A stretch of DNA of 46,295 bases from assembly GCA_002816455.1 (NCBI GenBank), contig MUCR01000055.1:1-46295 (forward strand), read 5' to 3'. The notes beneath the pieces are model-generated. The model was given only the letters and a program-made list of their open reading frames with translations, did not search any database and was not told the origin of the DNA. Shown piece by piece: positions 24,621-34,129 of the stretch (position 1 is its first letter; every line of letters begins with the position of its first letter). Both the position numbers and the translations under genes were made by a program. This DNA comes from SAR202 cluster bacterium Io17-Chloro-G4. GTDB taxonomy: Bacteria; Chloroflexota; Dehalococcoidia; Lucifugimonadales; UBA3495.

Positions 24621-25391
24621 TCAGCGGGAAACTCCGTCCATGGAAACGAAGAACTCCCGGTCACCAACCGTAGGATAGCCGACGACCGATGTGACTTCCA
24701 TGCCGGGCACGCTTAATCCTGCGTTGACAATCCATTTGTTGAAGTCGGCCACAGAATCCGAACCCAGGAATTCGTCCACGGGCATCCAAATGCACTCTTG
24801 AATTTCCTGGGTCTGCATGGTTATTTCCCTGGTTAACGGCGTTAGTCGGCAAACGAAGTAGATGTCGGATTTGCCGTAGCGGTAGCCGTGCCAGTGGCGG
24901 AAACACACCACCGACTGGAACTCGGTCTCCACTCCTGTTTCCTCAAGCACTTCCCGCACCACGGCGTCGGCCAAATGCTCCCCGGATCGCAACGCGCCGC
25001 CGGGAAGTTTCAACGTAGCGGGCCGCCCACCAAATCCGAACTTTTCCCGGACCACCAACAGCTCTCTGTTTTCGGTGAGCACCACCCCACCGGCGCCGAT
25101 GTAGTGGGAAGCGTAGGGCGGAACGTGGGAGCCCTCGACAAGAGAACAGGTCAAAAGAAGGTAATCATCACCGGCGTGATGGTAGGTGAATCCGGCGTCA
25201 ACGGCCACGGGCACCAAGGCCGCTTGTTTGATGGGTATCTCGAGCCAAACAACCAGAACGCCGTCGGAACGCCACAGTTCAATGGAGTGTCGCAGGTCGG
25301 CCCGGAAATCTTGAGACGCTTCAGGCAAACTCTGAGGATCGATTACCACTCCGCCGAAGGGATTGGCTTTGTAAGACAGCGCCTGAGCCAT
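24621..25391 (-). CDS. Nudix hydrolase, NUDT6-like two-domain type
   Basis: This 256-aa protein has an N-terminal pre-Nudix domain (about 1-90, with FRADLRHSIELWRSDGVLVV) and a C-terminal Nudix fold. The Nudix box is complete: Gly132, Glu138, Arg146, Glu147, Glu150, Glu151, Gly153. The LLTCSLVEG..VPPYASHYIGAGGVV junction is characteristic of NUDT6-like proteins. The substrate is unknown; Nudix enzymes cleave nucleoside diphosphates linked to other groups. ATG follows GGGAGG at 5 nt. Confidence 0.9.
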   Translation of the reverse strand: MAQALSYKANPFGGVVIDPQSLPEASQDFRADLRHSIELWRSDGVLVVWLEIPIKQAALVPVAVDAGFTYHHAGDDYLLLTCSLVEGSHVPPYASHYIGAGGVVLTENRELLVVREKFGFGGRPATLKLPGGALRSGEHLADAVVREVLEETGVETEFQSVVCFRHWHGYRYGKSDIYFVCRLTPLTREITMQTQEIQECIWMPVDEFLGSDSVADFNKWIVNAGLSVPGMEVTSVVGYPTVGDREFFVSMDGVSR

Positions 25392-25540
25392 GATTGCCTC
25401 CCCTATGGCGTCGATGTTTGGTTAATTTTGCCCGCCTGCCACTAAGCGGGAAAAAGTATAGCACATGCGTTCGGCCTGCCTCAAAACAGGACTGACATTC
25501 TGACCCCGTTCCGGCGCTTATCCTATGCTAAAATCCCTTC

Positions 25541-28500
25541 ATGCCTCTATCCACCTTCCATCCTATAATTCAGCGGTGGTTTTCCAGCAAATTCGAAGGG
25601 CCCACCGAGGCTCAAGCTACCGGCTGGCCCGCCATAGCCAAGGGCCGCCATACCTTGATCGCAGCACCCACCGGTTCCGGTAAAACTTTGGCCGCTTTTC
25701 TGACCTGCATCGACGCCTTGGTGAGGCAAGGGATGAGTGAAGGGCTGCCAGACGCGACCCAAGTTGTCTACGTCTCTCCTCTCAAGGCGCTGTCCAACGA
25801 CATTCAAAAGAACTTGGCCACGCCCCTGGAGGAAATCGCCAGCTTGGCCAAAGAAGCGGGCACAATCTTTCCAGAAATTCGCACCGCCGTCCGCACCGGA
25901 GACACAAAGCAGTCCGAACGGCAGCGAATGGCCAAGAAGCCTCCTCACATTTTGATCACTACGCCCGAGTCTCTATACATATTGCTCACCTCCAAGAGCG
26001 GACGTGCGGGTCTGGGAGAGGTGAAGACGTTAATTGTGGACGAGATCCACGCCATCGCCGACGACAAGCGGGGCTCTCATCTCACCCTTTCTGTGGAGCG
26101 ACTTTGTGCCCTTTCTCAAGAGCCGATAACCCGCATAGGCTTGTCCGCTACCCAGCGCCCAATCGAGGAAACCGCCCGATTTTTGGTAGGTAACGACAAC
26201 ACCAATGGGTCTGGCAACCCAGACTGCTTAATCGTAGACACGGGTCACCGGCGGGAAATGGACCTGGACCTGCATATGCCGGAAATGGAATTGGGACCCA
26301 TTGCCAGCCACGAGTTGTGGGACGAGACGCTGGACACCGTGGCCGGTATGGTGCGAAAGCACGAAACGACCCTAGTCTTTTGCAACACTCGCAGAATGGT
26401 GGAAAGGGTCTCCCATCAACTGGCGGACCGCTTGGGAGAGGATGCGGTAGCGCCCCACCACGGCAGCCTTTCCAGGAAGAGCCGGCTGGCAACGGAAGAA
26501 AGACTGAAAGCCGGTCAATTGCAAGTTTGCGTGGCTACGGCGTCGCTGGAACTGGGCATCGACATTGGGGACATCGACTTGGTCTGCCAATTGGGCTCTC
26601 CTCGTTCCCTCAGCTTAGTCTTGCAACGGGTGGGACGTTCGGGTCACGCAGTTGGCGGAACTCCTAAAGGGCGGCTATTCCCCCTCACACGGGATGAGCT
26701 GGTGGAATGCACGGCGCTGTTGTCCGGCATACGGCGAGGCGAGTTGGACACGCTGAAAGTTCCACCCTGGCCGCTGGACGTCTTGGCGCAGCAAATTGTA
26801 GCCACCTGCGTTTCAGGGGACTGGGAAGAGGATGCCCTGTTTGAACTCGCCCGCAAGGCCTATCCCTACCGAGATTTGCCTAGGGAAAAATTTGACCAGG
26901 TTATTGAAGCCCTATCCACCGGTTTTGCTCCCCGTTTGGGCGGCAAGGGAGCTTTGTTGCACCGGGACGGGGTGAACCGCAGGGTGAAAGCCCGGCGTGG
27001 CGCCGGAATTGCCGCCATGACCAGCGGCGGAGCCATCCCCGACAACGCCGACTACGACGTTATTGCAGACCCGGAAGAGACCTTCATAGGGACGGTGAAC
27101 GAGGATTTCGCCATTGAAAGCCTGGCGGGAGATATTTTCTTGCTGGGCAACACTCCTTGGAGGATAAGGCGGATAGAGAGTGGAAAGGTAAGGGTGGAGG
27201 ACGCTCAAGGCGAATCGCCGTCGGTGCCTTTCTGGCTGGGTGAAGCGCCTGGCCGGACCTTAGAGCTCTCCCAAGAAGTAACCGACTTGCGCGAAGGCAT
27301 CGACCAGCGCTTGGACCGGCCCCCAGAGGCGCAAGCATGGGTGATGTCTCGGTCGGGCGTAAGTGAGGAAGCTAGTCGGCAGTTGGTGGCTTATTTAGAA
27401 GAAGGCAAGCGAGTGCTGGACATGGTGCCCACAGGACGCCGGGTCATCGCCGAGCGGTTTTTCGACGAAAGCGGTGGAATGCAACTGGTGATTCACGCCC
27501 CCTTTGGCGCAAGAATAAACCGGGCTTGGGGCATGGCCCTACGCAAGCAAATTTGCCGTTCTTTTGATTTCGAATTACAGGCCACGGCCACCGACGACGG
27601 CCTGAACTTCTCCCTGGGTCCCAATCTGTCCTTCCCCTTGGACGAGGTATTTTCTTACATCAAGTCTCACGCGGCGGAGGCGGTGTTGACTCAAGCGGTG
27701 CTACAGGCGCCCTTGTTCATTACCAGCTGGCGCTGGACCGCTACTCGAGCCTTGGCAATTTTGCGCCACATGGGGGGGCGGAAGGTCCCGGCGCCGTTGG
27801 TTCGCATGCGTTCCGATGATCTTCTGGCCGCCGTTTTCCCGGCCCAGGTCGCCTGCCAAGACAATGCCATGGCTGGCGACGTCGAAGTTCCAGATACGCC
27901 ATTGGCTTTCGAGACAATGCGGGACTGCTTGACCGAGGCCATGGACTTAGATGGGTTGAAAGATGTCCTTATCGGCATGGAGCAGGGAGAAATAGAGGTC
28001 TTTGCCAAGGACACGGTCCAGCCGTCGGTGTTCGCCCACCAAATCCTAAACGCCATGCCTTACGCGTTTCTGGACAATGCCCCCTTGGAGGAGCGGCGAG
28101 CCAGGGCCGTTTCCCTTCGCCGGGCTCTGCCTGACGACCCCAGAGACCTGGCCGCTTTAGATGCCGATGCTGTGGACCAAGAAGGGCAAAACGCTTGGCC
28201 GCGGGTACGTGACAAAGATGAACTCCACGACGCTTTGCTGGTCTTAGGACTTCTGCCCGAACACCAAGCGTCGAATAGCGACCAAACCATGTTTTCCCAT
28301 AAACCTTCGCCCCAGCTGGCGAAGTCTTGGTTCGACGAACTTTCCGCTGAGAGCCGGGCTTATTCGCTCGTGCTGCCCGGTTCGGGCATCAGTTGGGTAG
28401 CGTCGGAGCGGCTCGCTTTGGTCAAAGCGGCGCTGCCGGGCGCCGTGTTCCAGCCAACGCCCCCGGCAAGTTGGCTCGCCACCCAAGAAACCAATGAAGA

Positions 28501-29956
28501 ACTTACGCAAGAACAGGCGGTTCTAGGTTTGGTGCGAGGTTGGGTGGAGTGCTCCGGCCCGGTTACCGGCACCGGTTTGGCTGGCACGTTGGGACTAGAC
28601 GTGGGCGACGTTGGCTATGCCTTGGCCCAACTGGAAAACGAGGGATTGGTACTGCGGGGCCGCTTCACCCCTCATTTAAACCACGATATTGAAGAGTTTT
28701 GCGACCGGCGCATTCTCGCGCGAATCCACAGGGCTACCATCGACCGTTTACGGAAAGAGGTTGAGCCGGTCACACCCGCCCAGTTTTTGCGCTTCTTGTT
28801 CGAGTGGCAGCACCTCTCTCCTGATTACCGCCTCCAAGGCGAAGGTGGCTTGCTGGACATCATCGAAGTTCTGCAAGGATTCGAGGCGGCATCGGGCGCC
28901 CTGGAACACGAGTTATTAACGGCGCGGATGGCAGATTACAAGCCCGCATTGCTGGATAACTTATGTTTGGGCGGAGAGGCGGTATGGGGCAGATTTCCCC
29001 ACCGGCGAGAAAGCAATCCTTTTGGAAACGACTCCTCTGTAAAAAGCGCTCTCACGAGGACTACGCCCATCGCCATTGCCCTCAGGGAGTCGTTGGAGTG
29101 GCTGTTGGACCGGCCGGAAGACACCGATTCCGGCGCAGTCTCCGGGTTGTCCGGAGCTACATTGGAAGTAACTGAGGTATTGACCCGACGTGGCGCGTCG
29201 TTCCTCTCGGAGATTATTTCCGCCACGCGCCGGCTTCCCTCTGATGTCGAGGAGGCTCTCTGGCAGCTGGCGGCGGCGGGTAGGGTAACGGCTGATGGTT
29301 TAGACCCATTGCGGCGGCGGATTAACGGCAAACCGAACCGGCGGCGCAAAGACCTGAGAAACCGGAGGACCACCCGCTCCCGCAGGACGGGATTCAGCCG
29401 ATGGTCGCTGTTGGTCGCGCCTGAGGATAATCGAGACAGGCTTGGTGTCGACTACTTGGACCAAATTGAACCAAAGGCCAGACAATTGCTCCGGCGCTAC
29501 GGCGTGCTGTTCCCTGAGTTACTGGCCAGGGAGCCGATGGCGCCAAGATGGCGGGACCTGGTGCGGGTGCTAAGGCGGCTGGAAGCACGTGGTGAAATCC
29601 GGGGTGGCCGATTCGTCAGCGGGTTCATCGGGGAGCAGTTCGCTTTGCCGGAAACCATAGAGACATTGCGGGCCTCAAGAGACCGGGAGCCACATGGCCG
29701 GTTTATAACCGTATCCGCATGCGACCCCCTGAATGTGGTTGGCATCCTGACGCCCGGGGAACGGGTACCTGCCGTGCTAGGGAACCGCATCGTTTTTAGG
29801 GACGGTGTCACCATGTGCTCCTTGGAAAGCGGCAACGTGGTCGACCGCATTAGCGGCGACGACGAGTTGCTGGCGAAAGCACGGGACCAGTTGTTTATCT
29901 CCCACGCCAACGAGGTTCCTGATTCCGAACCAGTCCCGATGCTAACCACGGGTTAG
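25541..29956 (+). CDS. lhr: Lhr-type DEAD/DEAH superfamily 2 helicase, long form
   Basis: This 1471-aa ATPase is a large helicase-related protein that unwinds RNA-DNA hybrids or DNA in repair. RecA1 carries Walker A APTGSGKT (42-49), TPES (141-144), DEIH (167-170) and SAT (202-204). RecA2 carries LVFCNTRR and the VGRSGHAVGG arginine-finger motif. The Lhr-core winged-helix and domain 4 follow to about 870, and a long C-terminal extension of winged-helix-like segments, basic around 1270-1290, completes a length near that of E. coli Lhr. No Shine-Dalgarno is seen; TAAAAT (25529-25534) ends 6 nt before the ATG, so the message may be leaderless. Confidence 0.95.
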   Translation: MPLSTFHPIIQRWFSSKFEGPTEAQATGWPAIAKGRHTLIAAPTGSGKTLAAFLTCIDALVRQGMSEGLPDATQVVYVSPLKALSNDIQKNLATPLEEIASLAKEAGTIFPEIRTAVRTGDTKQSERQRMAKKPPHILITTPESLYILLTSKSGRAGLGEVKTLIVDEIHAIADDKRGSHLTLSVERLCALSQEPITRIGLSATQRPIEETARFLVGNDNTNGSGNPDCLIVDTGHRREMDLDLHMPEMELGPIASHELWDETLDTVAGMVRKHETTLVFCNTRRMVERVSHQLADRLGEDAVAPHHGSLSRKSRLATEERLKAGQLQVCVATASLELGIDIGDIDLVCQLGSPRSLSLVLQRVGRSGHAVGGTPKGRLFPLTRDELVECTALLSGIRRGELDTLKVPPWPLDVLAQQIVATCVSGDWEEDALFELARKAYPYRDLPREKFDQVIEALSTGFAPRLGGKGALLHRDGVNRRVKARRGAGIAAMTSGGAIPDNADYDVIADPEETFIGTVNEDFAIESLAGDIFLLGNTPWRIRRIESGKVRVEDAQGESPSVPFWLGEAPGRTLELSQEVTDLREGIDQRLDRPPEAQAWVMSRSGVSEEASRQLVAYLEEGKRVLDMVPTGRRVIAERFFDESGGMQLVIHAPFGARINRAWGMALRKQICRSFDFELQATATDDGLNFSLGPNLSFPLDEVFSYIKSHAAEAVLTQAVLQAPLFITSWRWTATRALAILRHMGGRKVPAPLVRMRSDDLLAAVFPAQVACQDNAMAGDVEVPDTPLAFETMRDCLTEAMDLDGLKDVLIGMEQGEIEVFAKDTVQPSVFAHQILNAMPYAFLDNAPLEERRARAVSLRRALPDDPRDLAALDADAVDQEGQNAWPRVRDKDELHDALLVLGLLPEHQASNSDQTMFSHKPSPQLAKSWFDELSAESRAYSLVLPGSGISWVASERLALVKAALPGAVFQPTPPASWLATQETNEELTQEQAVLGLVRGWVECSGPVTGTGLAGTLGLDVGDVGYALAQLENEGLVLRGRFTPHLNHDIEEFCDRRILARIHRATIDRLRKEVEPVTPAQFLRFLFEWQHLSPDYRLQGEGGLLDIIEVLQGFEAASGALEHELLTARMADYKPALLDNLCLGGEAVWGRFPHRRESNPFGNDSSVKSALTRTTPIAIALRESLEWLLDRPEDTDSGAVSGLSGATLEVTEVLTRRGASFLSEIISATRRLPSDVEEALWQLAAAGRVTADGLDPLRRRINGKPNRRRKDLRNRRTTRSRRTGFSRWSLLVAPEDNRDRLGVDYLDQIEPKARQLLRRYGVLFPELLAREPMAPRWRDLVRVLRRLEARGEIRGGRFVSGFIGEQFALPETIETLRASRDREPHGRFITVSACDPLNVVGILTPGERVPAVLGNRIVFRDGVTMCSLESGNVVDRISGDDELLAKARDQLFISHANEVPDSEPVPMLTTG

Positions 29957-29968
29957 GCGCCAGATCGG

Positions 29969-30060
29969 GATACGACCTTCCGAGCGCAGCGAGGAGTCTC
30001 TTAACTAAGCTGAGCCCACGCATAAGATTCCTCGTCGCTCCGCTCTTCGGAATGACAGTC
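29969..30060. repeat. Inverted-repeat element, TGTCAT/GCGAAG family, copy 2
   Basis: The left arm (29969-29999) contains CTTCCGAGCGCAGCGAGGAG and the right arm (30025-30060) is its imperfect inverse ending CGGAATGACAGTC. It begins 13 nt after the Lhr stop. It shares the ends and layout of the element at 12945-13036. Confidence 0.72.
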
Positions 30061-30242
30061 TCTTATTTCTATTTTCTGAGCGATGACGAATGCTTCGCCG
30101 CCTATGCGCTTGATTGAAAATGCAATGTCCCTATGCTAACGTTAGCTAGATTTCAGGCAAAGCTTTTCACCCGGGACACTCTAGAAAACCGCCGCTGATA
30201 GCTGACTGCTGGAAGCTGAGCGCTCCCGCGTCCAAGCGGGCT

Positions 30243-32054
30243 TTGGATACGTACTTGACCGACTTTAGATTTTCTCCCAACCCAAACCAGGCCCATCTGA
30301 TTAACTGGCAACCGTGGGGCGAACCAGCCTTCTCCCAAGCCCAAGCGGAAAACAAGCCGGTCTTATTGGCCGTTTCCGCCGTCTGGTGCTACTGGTGCCA
30401 CGTGATGGACGAGACTTCTTACTCGGACCCGGACGTGGTCCGGATTATTAACGAGCACTTCGTCCCCGTCCGTGCGGACAGCGACCACCGGCCAGACATC
30501 AACAATCGCTACAACGTGGGCGGTTGGCCCACCACCGCCTTCTTGACCGGACACGGAGGGCTCATCGGCGGCGCCACTTACTTGCCGCCCGACCAATTTC
30601 TGGCAATGTTGCTGGAAGTGCAGAAAGCCTACGAGGAAGACAGACATCAGATTTACGAGCATGCCCAGGAATTGCTGCGGGCAAAGAAAGAGCAGCTGAG
30701 CAAAGTACAGGCCGGACCGGAAATTTCTTCGGCCTTGGTGGACCGTCCAGCGAGAGCCCTGGCTGGCGCCTATGACCCTACTAATGGCGGTTTTGGGGAG
30801 GAACCCAAATTTCCCAACGCACCGGTGTTAGCGTTTTTGCTTCATTTGACACGCACCAGGCAAGAAGACTTTTACCGCGCAATGTTGACCAAGACCCTAG
30901 ATTCCATGGCCGCAAGCAGTGTTTTTGATAGCCACGAAGGGGGCTTCTTCCGCCACTGCGCCAACGCCGATTGGTCGGAAGCCCAGTGGGAGAAGCTGCT
31001 GGAAGACAATCTTAACTTGGCCCGGGTGTATCTGGATGCTGGGCTGGTATTGGACAACGATGATTACAGGCAGGTAGCGAACCGGGGCTTTGACTTTGCC
31101 ATGGACCAGTTGTTTGACCATGAAATCCCTGGTTTCCGGGGCAGCCAAGGCGCTCATTCCGATTATTTCGGTTTGCCTCTCGCAGACCGGCAGGAAAAAA
31201 CAGCACCGCCTGCGGACCCTTCTTGCTACGCAGCCAGCAACGCGCTGGCGGTATCTGTTTTGCTTGACGCATCAGTAAAACTGAGTCGCCCTGTTCTGGG
31301 CGCTACTGCGCTCTCGGTACTAAAAACCCTGGACGGGGCTGCGGAAGCAGGAACCTTGAGTCACGTCTACGATAAAAATGGCCCCGGCGAGTTGCCTGCT
31401 TTCCTAGGTGATTGGGCCCATTTGCTGCTGGCGCTGCTGTCGGCGCATAGCCACACTGCCCAAGAGTCTTACCTGGACCGAGCCAAAGCGGTTGCGTTTC
31501 AGATCATAGAGCGGTTCTTTGACGAGAAAAATGGCGGGTTTTTCGATATTGAAGCAGCAGGAGAAGGCGAGCCGGAACCGATTGGATACATGCAAGTGCG
31601 GGAGAAACATCTGTCCGAGAACCTGGCCGCCGTCACAGGATTACTGAAGCTTAGCCACGCCACCGTCAATGACGACTACCGGCGGGTGGTCGAGGCCACG
31701 CTTAGCGCATTTGCGGATTCCTACCGCGAGCACGGTGAGTTTGCCGCTGTTTACGGTTTGGCCGTGGACCTTTGGCTGAATCCCACAGTGGAGATCACCA
31801 TCGAAGGCCCAACAGAGGACGCCAGCACAGTGGCCATGATATGGGCAGCAACTAAGGTGCCCTACCCAAATTTGGAGATTAGGCCAACGCTGGCCGAAGA
31901 CCTACCTGCGCCCGCCATGGCCCACGTTTGCTTGAACACCGTTTGCCTGCCCCCAGTTACCGACCCGGATAATTTGGCCAGTTCGGTGGCGGAGATGGGT
32001 TCCCCTCAGGACGGTCCATTCGAGAACATCTTTGAGCGGTTTACCGGCCTGTAA
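30243..32054 (+). CDS. DUF255 thioredoxin-fold protein (YyaL/SSP411 family)
   Basis: This 603-aa cytosolic protein has an N-terminal thioredoxin-like DUF255 domain and a long a/a-toroid (six-hairpin glycosidase-like) C-terminal domain. The family's redox motif CHWC is CYWC here (Cys49, Cys52), followed by HVMDETSYSDPDVVRIIN, close to the family. It ends earlier than the roughly 670-aa typical members. The function of the family is unproven. The TTG start at 30243 has no visible Shine-Dalgarno and is tentative, but the start of homology (INWQPWGEPAF) lies about 20 residues in, as expected. Confidence 0.88.
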   Translation: MDTYLTDFRFSPNPNQAHLINWQPWGEPAFSQAQAENKPVLLAVSAVWCYWCHVMDETSYSDPDVVRIINEHFVPVRADSDHRPDINNRYNVGGWPTTAFLTGHGGLIGGATYLPPDQFLAMLLEVQKAYEEDRHQIYEHAQELLRAKKEQLSKVQAGPEISSALVDRPARALAGAYDPTNGGFGEEPKFPNAPVLAFLLHLTRTRQEDFYRAMLTKTLDSMAASSVFDSHEGGFFRHCANADWSEAQWEKLLEDNLNLARVYLDAGLVLDNDDYRQVANRGFDFAMDQLFDHEIPGFRGSQGAHSDYFGLPLADRQEKTAPPADPSCYAASNALAVSVLLDASVKLSRPVLGATALSVLKTLDGAAEAGTLSHVYDKNGPGELPAFLGDWAHLLLALLSAHSHTAQESYLDRAKAVAFQIIERFFDEKNGGFFDIEAAGEGEPEPIGYMQVREKHLSENLAAVTGLLKLSHATVNDDYRRVVEATLSAFADSYREHGEFAAVYGLAVDLWLNPTVEITIEGPTEDASTVAMIWAATKVPYPNLEIRPTLAEDLPAPAMAHVCLNTVCLPPVTDPDNLASSVAEMGSPQDGPFENIFERFTGL

Positions 32055-32186
32055 TACCATAGACTAAGTTCCACGGCCTACAGAACCATCAATCCAGAAC
32101 GCACAAGCACAAAGCTCAACTAAGTCCATAGCGTTACAATAGTGCCCTGTGATTTTTAAGGTATAGCGAACCAGGAGTGACATCAC

Positions 32187-33977
32187 GTGTTTAGGACCGC
32201 TGATTGCGGCTCCCTCAGGGAGACTGACATAGACAGCAACCAAACCCTAGTGGGTTGGGTTGACCGGCGCCGGGACCACGGCGGAATCATTTTTATAGAT
32301 TTGCGGGACCGTTCCGGCTTGGTGCAGGTCGTCTTAAATCCCGAACTCTCGGCCCAGGCCTACCAGGTTGCTGAGGAACTGCGCTCAGAATGGGTCGTGC
32401 AGATTAAGGGAACAGTGAGCCGGAGACCAGAGGGCAGCGAAAATCCGGGGATGGACACCGGTATGGTGGAGGTGATTGCCGACGAGGCCACGGTCTTGAA
32501 CCAATCCCTGACGCCGCCTTTTTACATCGCTGAAGACGCCGGCGCTGACGAAAGCCTGCGTCTCAGATACCGCTATCTGGACCTGCGGCGTCCGCCGATG
32601 CTACGTAACCTGACATTGCGGCACCGGGTAGTAAAGTTCATTCGTGATTTTCTTGACGCTCAAGGCTTCCTTGAGATTGAGACGCCTATCCTTATCAAGA
32701 GCACGCCCGAAGGCGCTCGGGACTTTTTGGTGCCGAGCCGCATGCAACCTGGCAGTTTTTACGCTCTGCCCCAGTCGCCCCAACAGCTCAAGCAATTACT
32801 GATGGTGTCCGGCGTGGAGAAATACTTCCAAATCGCTCGCTGTTTCCGTGACGAAGACCTCAGGGCCGACCGCCAACTGGAGTTCACCCAGCTCGACCTG
32901 GAAATGAGTTTTGTGGATGAAGAGGATGTTCTCAGCCTAACCGAGGAGCTTTACAGCGGCCTTATCGAGTCTGTAACTCCGGATAAGAGACTAACCAAGC
33001 CTTTCCACAGGCTCACCTACGATGAAGCAATGTCCGATTACGGCACGGACAAACCCGACTTGCGTTTCGGGCTGAAAATGACCGAGGTTAGCGATCTGGC
33101 CAACGAGACTGAGTTTCGCGTATTCCTGTCCACGGTGGAGCGGGGCGGCATCGTCAAAGGCTTTGTCGTTCCCCAACAAGCTATAAACACCAGTTCCGTG
33201 ATGAAAGAACTGGAGGAAATCGCGAAAGAGGCTGGCGCCGGTGGGTTGAGCCACATTCGCTTTCGCGGAGTGTCCGCCATTCAAGACATGAACGACGAGG
33301 AAATTCTATACTCTGCCGGGCTGCGAATGCCCAGCGAATGGAGCCAGCGCTTGGCCGACCAGATGGGGGCGCACCCCGGCGACCTGGTGTTGTTGATGGC
33401 CGGACAGGAAAAGCAGGTAAACGCATGGCTTTCCATCATGCGCAACCACATGGCCCAGCGCCTGGAACTGGCCGACCCGGATGCCTTGGCCTTCGCCTTC
33501 ATAACCGAGTTTCCGCTTTTCGAGTGGAACGAAGACGCCAACCGCTGGGACTCTTCTCACCATCCGTTCACGTCGCCGGCGGACGGCCAAGAAGGCATGC
33601 TGGACGGCAACGACTTAGGCAGCATCAGGTCGAAGGCCTACGACATGGTCTGCAACGGCTCGGAATTGGCCAGCGGCAGCATCCGGATTCACCGCCGGGA
33701 ACTACAAGAAAAAGTGTTCAGTATTTTGGGTTACGACGCCGGGGAAACAGCCAGCCGCTTCGGGCAAATATTAGAAGCCTTCGAGTATGGAGCGCCTCCC
33801 CACGGCGGAATAGCCCCGGGAATCGACCGCTTGGTGGCTATCTTGACCGGAAACACTTCCATACGAGAAGTCATTGCATTCCCCAAAACGCAGAGCGGCG
33901 TCGACCCCTTGTTTGATTCCCCGGCTCCCGTGTCTCAGGCCCAGTTGGATGAGCTTTCCTTGCGAATTTCCGACTAA
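32187..33977 (+). CDS. aspS: Aspartyl-tRNA synthetase
   Basis: This 596-aa class IIb synthetase charges tRNA-Asp, or both tRNA-Asp and tRNA-Asn if it is non-discriminating. It has the N-terminal OB anticodon-binding domain (about 1-105), the catalytic core with motif 2 (FRDEDLRADRQLEFTQ, Arg221) and motif 3 (GGIAPGIDRL, 540-549, Arg548), and the GAD insertion domain of bacterial AspRS at about 290-415. Length is typical. The GTG start is preceded by AGGAG at 11 nt; TACAAT at 32135-32140 may be its -10 box. Confidence 0.97.
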   Translation: MFRTADCGSLRETDIDSNQTLVGWVDRRRDHGGIIFIDLRDRSGLVQVVLNPELSAQAYQVAEELRSEWVVQIKGTVSRRPEGSENPGMDTGMVEVIADEATVLNQSLTPPFYIAEDAGADESLRLRYRYLDLRRPPMLRNLTLRHRVVKFIRDFLDAQGFLEIETPILIKSTPEGARDFLVPSRMQPGSFYALPQSPQQLKQLLMVSGVEKYFQIARCFRDEDLRADRQLEFTQLDLEMSFVDEEDVLSLTEELYSGLIESVTPDKRLTKPFHRLTYDEAMSDYGTDKPDLRFGLKMTEVSDLANETEFRVFLSTVERGGIVKGFVVPQQAINTSSVMKELEEIAKEAGAGGLSHIRFRGVSAIQDMNDEEILYSAGLRMPSEWSQRLADQMGAHPGDLVLLMAGQEKQVNAWLSIMRNHMAQRLELADPDALAFAFITEFPLFEWNEDANRWDSSHHPFTSPADGQEGMLDGNDLGSIRSKAYDMVCNGSELASGSIRIHRRELQEKVFSILGYDAGETASRFGQILEAFEYGAPPHGGIAPGIDRLVAILTGNTSIREVIAFPKTQSGVDPLFDSPAPVSQAQLDELSLRISD

Positions 33978-34037
33978 TGTCCGGGCCTTCCGCCACGGCG
34001 ATCACCACGGCAATTGCAGGGTTTCCAGCAACAAAAT

Positions 34038-34068
34038 AACGGCCTGCCGTTTGATACAGCAGGCCGTT
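34038..34068. terminator. Hairpin terminator between aspS and the aldolase gene
   Basis: AACGGCCTGC (34038-34047) pairs perfectly with GCAGGCCGTT (34059-34068) around an 11-nt loop, between the convergent aspS and aldolase genes. The following CGTTTG is only weakly T-rich. Confidence 0.7.
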
Positions 34069-34129
34069 CGTTTGATGATTAATCAGGAAATGATCCGGCT
34101 GGGAAAGCCGATAGCTGTATCCCCCTTAC

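Noticed and set aside
24395-24667. N-terminal extension of the small membrane protein
   Set aside because: The extension translates a dispersed repeat and overlaps the Nudix gene end, while a good Shine-Dalgarno precedes the internal ATG.
30135-30146. GCTAACGTTAGC palindrome
   Set aside because: A single 12-bp palindrome with no clear link to a promoter; it could occur by chance.
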